Shown here in pieces: positions 60,890 to 64,000 of a DNA stretch of 64,000 nt. Origin of the DNA: Microbulbifer variabilis ATCC 700307. GTDB lineage: Bacteria > Pseudomonadota > Gammaproteobacteria > Pseudomonadales > Cellvibrionaceae. The notes beneath the pieces were generated by a model. It saw only the letters and a list, made by a program, of their open reading frames with translations, did no database searches and was not told the origin of the DNA. Every line of letters begins with the position of its first letter. Positions within the stretch are counted from its first letter, which is position 1. The translations under genes were made by a program, and so were the position numbers. The DNA lies in NCBI RefSeq assembly GCF_000380565.1, contig NZ_AQYJ01000024.1:62001-126000 (forward strand), given 5' to 3'.

Positions 60890-62683
60890 ATGACTGATCA
60901 ATACAGCCCGGTCAATGCATTTGCTGAACGAATGTCAGCCAATTGTTTCTTTAATGCGCTGTTGAGAGAAACGGGTTGCGGCACATGGCACATGCAGGAG
61001 GGTGAACAACTTCCGGATGGAATCGGTCTTCCAGCAGTAAGTATTCCCCTGCCGGCATCTAGCGCCGAACTTTGGTTGAACATTTCCTATCACAGTGAGT
61101 GTGGTAGGCACCAGTTCGCTCTGCCCATGGTATGGCGAGCGAATGATGGGAGCAGCAAGGTGATTGAGATGGCCGAGGCTGCAGAGTTGGTCGCCCAGGA
61201 CTTCTCATTTTTTCCTGGCGCCACTGTGGAATCCCGAACGCAATTTACTCGCCGAGTTGCGTCCAGTGTAAAAAATATGACCCAGGCACTGGTTGCACGT
61301 AGTGCCGATACAGAAAAGTTATTTTCCTTACCCCTCAGTTTTGCCGAGGCAGAACAGGCGCTTTTATGTGGCCACTCCATACATCCAACCCCGAAAAGCC
61401 GAGACCCATTTACCGATAAAGATGCCGAGTGCTACGCACCGGAATTTAATAATCGCTTTGCCCTGGTATGGCTGGGGGTTGATCCTCAATTTTTGCAGGG
61501 GGCCAGTGGCGCTGAAATTAGTGAAGTACAGTTCGCCGACTTGGTGCGTGGAGTAGATGGTGGCCCCGTAGCGCCCGAAGGGTTTGTCGCTTTTCCCGCA
61601 CATCCTTGGCAGTGGCGAAAATTGTGTGAAGTCCAGAGTGTTGTGGAATTACTTGAGGCTGGAAAAATTGTAGAGCTGGGTGAGGGTAGTGAATCCTGGC
61701 GAGCAACTTCCTCTCTGCGCGCAATTTACAGTGGCAATAGCCCATATATGCTTAAATTCTCTCTCAGTTTGCGGTTAACCAACTCCGTGCGCACCCTGCA
61801 GCCGAAAGAAATGGTTCGCGGACTTGAAGTGCTGAAGGTAAGGGGTACACCGGTAGGACAGGAATTTGCCAACCGCTATCCGAGATTTCAGGTATTGGCA
61901 GAGCCAGCCTACCTGATGCTTGCCGACATTGATGGTAAGCAAATTATAGAAAGCCTGGTTATGTTCCGGGAAAATCCTTTCCTTGGTGAATCAGCAGAAA
62001 ATACTTGCTTGTTGGCTACTTTGACACAGGATCACCCAGACGGATCTCCTTGCAGAGCCGCGCAATTAGTTCAGTGTCTTGCCGATGAGGAGAGTATTTC
62101 TATTGAGGCAGCCACTAAACGCTGGTTTAACGCCTTCCTCGATGCAGTAATAGAACCTTTATTGATTGCCCAGGCTGATTTCGGAATTTTGTTTGGTGCC
62201 CACCAGCAAAACTTGATCCTGTCGTTTGAAGGTCCCCTGCCTGTTGCTGGTTATTTCAGAGATTGCCAGGGCAGTGGTTATAGCCGTTTGGGGGAGCAAC
62301 TTCTTAAACCTTATCTGCCCAATTTGGCGCAGGGTAGTGAAAATGTAATTGATGAGCAAATGGCGAATCGACTGTTTGTTTACTATCTCATCGTCAATAG
62401 TTGTTTCGGTTTGATTTGCGCCCTTTCCGCTGCGGGCTTAATCACTGAGCGGGAATTATTGCGTCAGTTGCGTCAACGCCTTCTATTGCTACATGAAGGT
62501 CAGCGAAGAGATAGTAGTTGCCTGGAGTACCTGCTCAATTCACCTGAGATCTGGGCCAAGGGCAATTTCCAATGTGCGGTTATCGGGATGAATGAGACCA
62601 CGACCGAAGACCCGCTTTCTATCTATCACAAGATGGCGAATCCCCTGATATCGGCAGTAGAGCTTACAGCTGAAGAAGCCTGA
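60890..62683 (+). CDS. iucA: IucA-type NIS siderophore synthetase
   Basis: 597 residues from the ATG at 60890. An ATG at 60818 extends the frame by 24, but the 60890 start puts CFFNALLRET at residue 18, as in E. coli IucA (CFLNALIRET near residue 16), and CAAGAGATA precedes it. The IucA/IucC catalytic core follows: GHSIHPTPKSR (ATP binding), FPAHPWQ, SLRAIYSGN and LKFSLSLRLTNSVRT, then the FhuF-like C-terminal GAHQQNLIL, RDCQGSGYSR. The enzyme joins N6-acetyl-N6-hydroxylysine to citrate. The next genes are iucB- and iucC-like. Confidence 0.9.
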   Translation: MTDQYSPVNAFAERMSANCFFNALLRETGCGTWHMQEGEQLPDGIGLPAVSIPLPASSAELWLNISYHSECGRHQFALPMVWRANDGSSKVIEMAEAAELVAQDFSFFPGATVESRTQFTRRVASSVKNMTQALVARSADTEKLFSLPLSFAEAEQALLCGHSIHPTPKSRDPFTDKDAECYAPEFNNRFALVWLGVDPQFLQGASGAEISEVQFADLVRGVDGGPVAPEGFVAFPAHPWQWRKLCEVQSVVELLEAGKIVELGEGSESWRATSSLRAIYSGNSPYMLKFSLSLRLTNSVRTLQPKEMVRGLEVLKVRGTPVGQEFANRYPRFQVLAEPAYLMLADIDGKQIIESLVMFRENPFLGESAENTCLLATLTQDHPDGSPCRAAQLVQCLADEESISIEAATKRWFNAFLDAVIEPLLIAQADFGILFGAHQQNLILSFEGPLPVAGYFRDCQGSGYSRLGEQLLKPYLPNLAQGSENVIDEQMANRLFVYYLIVNSCFGLICALSAAGLITERELLRQLRQRLLLLHEGQRRDSSCLEYLLNSPEIWAKGNFQCAVIGMNETTTEDPLSIYHKMANPLISAVELTAEEA

Positions 62684-62717
62684 TTAATATGTGTAAAAAA
62701 ACTGCAAGGATAGATTT

Positions 62718-63698
62718 ATGACCAGTTTAACAGCTGTGCCTGAACAGTCCCTGGAGGAGCATGGTCAGCTTCCTGATGGACGCTCTTGGCAAATTGCTCC
62801 TGGTGGATATTGTTGTCAATTTAATGGGAAAGATTACTTCCAAATTGAATACATTCCAGGGCGGGATTGCGCACGAATTATTTTAACACACGGTAATGCG
62901 CAGCTCGTAGAATTAGACCTATGGTTTGATTGGCTCTTTGCACTGAACCCGGCATTACAAAACATAGATATCGTTGAAACAGATACAGTGGCAAGCCGGG
63001 TTTCCCGCAGTGGTTTTTATCAGCGTGCGGAGCTTTGGTATTGTGGAAATAACGCTGGAAAATTTCCTCTGCAGTGGGTGAAGAATGAGCAGGGAGTTCG
63101 CCATCCACTCCGTGCGGTACCACCAAAAGGGGAAGTCTATCGACGTTATTTCCACTCCCTGGGAATGGATTTTAGCTTGCGCCACTTAGACCCTCAGAAA
63201 GATTTGGAGCGCTTTACCGGCTGGATGAACCAGAGACGTGTAGCCCAATTTTGGGAAGAGGAGGGTGATGCAGACAAGCAGCGGCAGTTTATCGATACTG
63301 TTATTGAGGATCCTCATAAATACCCTTTGATCGCTTGTTTTGACGATGAACCCTTCGCCTATTTTGAAGTTTATTGGGCCCTCGAAGATCGTATTGCGCC
63401 CTACTACGATTGCCAGCCATTCGATCGTGGTGCACATATGCTGGTTGGTGACCTGCGTTATTTAGGCAAGCGTTTTGCCTATGCCTGGTTTAATGGTATT
63501 TCCCATTTTATGTTCCTTGATGATACACGGACTGAAAATTTGGTTGGAGAACCACGGGCGGATAACCGGGCGTTGCTTAAATATATCAACGGAACTTTTA
63601 GCTGGAAAAAAATTAAAGAGTTTGATTTTCCGCACAAACGCGCCGCGTTGGTGATGTGTAAGCGGAAAGATTTTTTTCGGAGCATGGGGGGAGTATGA
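62718..63698 (+). CDS. iucB: IucB-type N6-hydroxylysine O-acetyltransferase
   Basis: 326 residues. The first half is a domain of the siderophore acyltransferase type; the second is GNAT: FSLRHLDPQKDLERFTGWMNQRRVAQFWEEEG, YPLIACFDDEPFAYFEVYWALEDRIAPYYDCQPFDRGAHMLVGD, and FHFxFLDDTRTENLVGEPRADN. The segment FAYFEVYWALEDRI and PFDRGAHMLVGD closely follow E. coli IucB. It acetylates N6-hydroxylysine. AAGGA precedes the ATG. The stop overlaps the next start (ATGA). Confidence 0.92.
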   Translation: MTSLTAVPEQSLEEHGQLPDGRSWQIAPGGYCCQFNGKDYFQIEYIPGRDCARIILTHGNAQLVELDLWFDWLFALNPALQNIDIVETDTVASRVSRSGFYQRAELWYCGNNAGKFPLQWVKNEQGVRHPLRAVPPKGEVYRRYFHSLGMDFSLRHLDPQKDLERFTGWMNQRRVAQFWEEEGDADKQRQFIDTVIEDPHKYPLIACFDDEPFAYFEVYWALEDRIAPYYDCQPFDRGAHMLVGDLRYLGKRFAYAWFNGISHFMFLDDTRTENLVGEPRADNRALLKYINGTFSWKKIKEFDFPHKRAALVMCKRKDFFRSMGGV

Positions 63699-64000
63699 GC
63701 GGGGACAAACACTGGAAGCTGGCAAATACAGCTCTATTGGTAAAGTCACTGGCTGAGCTTTGCTATGAGCAGGCGCTCAGTGCTGTAGTAGAAACAGATG
63801 GTCGATATTCTGTACACCTCTCCTCAGGGGTTGTTTATCGCTTCAAGGGCAAGTTGACCATCTGGGATTGGCTATTAATAGATCCATGTGACATTGAACG
63901 TATACGGGATACAGAAGTGAAGCCCGCCGATGATGCGGCACAATTTTTTATTGATGCCGCTCAGGATTTGGAGGCCTCGTCCAGTACTCTGGGTAATCTA
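63695..64000 (+). CDS. iucC: IucC-type NIS siderophore synthetase (3' truncated by window edge)
   Basis: The first 102 residues are visible; the frame runs off the window. WKLANTALLVKSLAELCYEQAL and LTIWDWLLIDPCDIE align with E. coli IucC (WDLVNRRLVAKMLSELEYEQV and IWGWLWIDAQ). The ATG overlaps the iucB stop by four bases, so expression is coupled. By analogy it adds the second hydroxamate to the IucA product to finish aerobactin. The lysine monooxygenase iucD and a receptor iutA would be expected beyond the edge. Confidence 0.9.
   Translation, partial: MSGDKHWKLANTALLVKSLAELCYEQALSAVVETDGRYSVHLSSGVVYRFKGKLTIWDWLLIDPCDIERIRDTEVKPADDAAQFFIDAAQDLEASSSTLGNL

Noticed and set aside
1-64000. CRISPR arrays, prophage, insertion sequences, integrons and plasmid origins
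   Set aside because: No regularly spaced repeats, transposase or integrase genes, terminal inverted repeats or iteron-like arrays were seen on either strand.

Overview
The window looks like chromosome of a marine-type gammaproteobacterium, most plausibly of the Cellvibrionales/Microbulbifer kind. That placement is inference from gene content: a cell-wall and lipoate block in the order proA-nadD-rsfS-rlmH-mrdA-rodA-mltB-rlpA-dacA-ybeD-lipB-lipA, a pyrophosphate-dependent phosphofructokinase, many exported hydrolases with PKD, lamin-tail or PPC domains, and a large TonB-dependent receptor. No rRNA, tRNA, CRISPR array, insertion sequence or prophage was recognised. Most genes look intact; the first (M15 peptidase) and the last (iucC-like) are cut by the window edges.

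Layout. 1-2.7 kb: end of a D,D/L,D-carboxypeptidase, cysE, a small unknown protein, and convergent ppa. 2.8-7.9 kb: a glutamine-synthetase-like ligase, an aldehyde dehydrogenase, two tandem secreted paralogues of no recognised family, and an iron-type alcohol dehydrogenase, which together suggest a gamma-glutamyl-protected amine or amino-alcohol oxidation route. 8-12.3 kb: exported MsrA, an alpha/beta hydrolase, and an AT-rich patch with a secreted orphan and a polytopic membrane protein that may be a tandem DoxX-like fusion. 12.5-16.7 kb: a MocR regulator divergent from an FMN-binding protein, a GNAT protein, and a MarR-S41 peptidase operon with a clear palindromic repeat in front of it. 16.9-20.8 kb: an ExeM-like extracellular nuclease with two PKD domains, a small unknown and a VOC protein. 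20.8-27.5 kb: PPi-PFK, then mpl, ubiX, a SelW-like protein and an MMPL/RND exporter. 27.5-40.3 kb: ppiC, a Lon-N protein and the long housekeeping block from proA to lipA.

41-49 kb: an acyl-CoA synthetase, a DUF1540 cysteine-rich protein, a GNAT protein, a GDSL autotransporter esterase with a repeat-bearing leader, arfB, an HD-domain protein and a DUF2799 lipoprotein. 49.6-58.3 kb: an M28 aminopeptidase with a PPC domain, a TonB receptor, a GDPD, a flavin reductase, a rubredoxin-rubredoxin-reductase fusion and a beta-carbonic anhydrase. 58.4-64 kb: a tiny Arg-rich protein, a GNAT protein, and at the right edge an aerobactin-type siderophore locus (MFS exporter divergent from iucA-iucB-iucC) with a Fur-box-like palindrome in the divergent promoter.

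Rho-independent terminators are unusually clear here: several near-perfect bidirectional hairpins sit between convergent genes (around 2040, 20810, 27500, 42960 and 54300). The most novel-looking material is the ligase/dehydrogenase cluster with its secreted paralogue pair, the double-rubredoxin reductase fusion, the putative tandem DoxX-like protein, and several structured intergenic elements.
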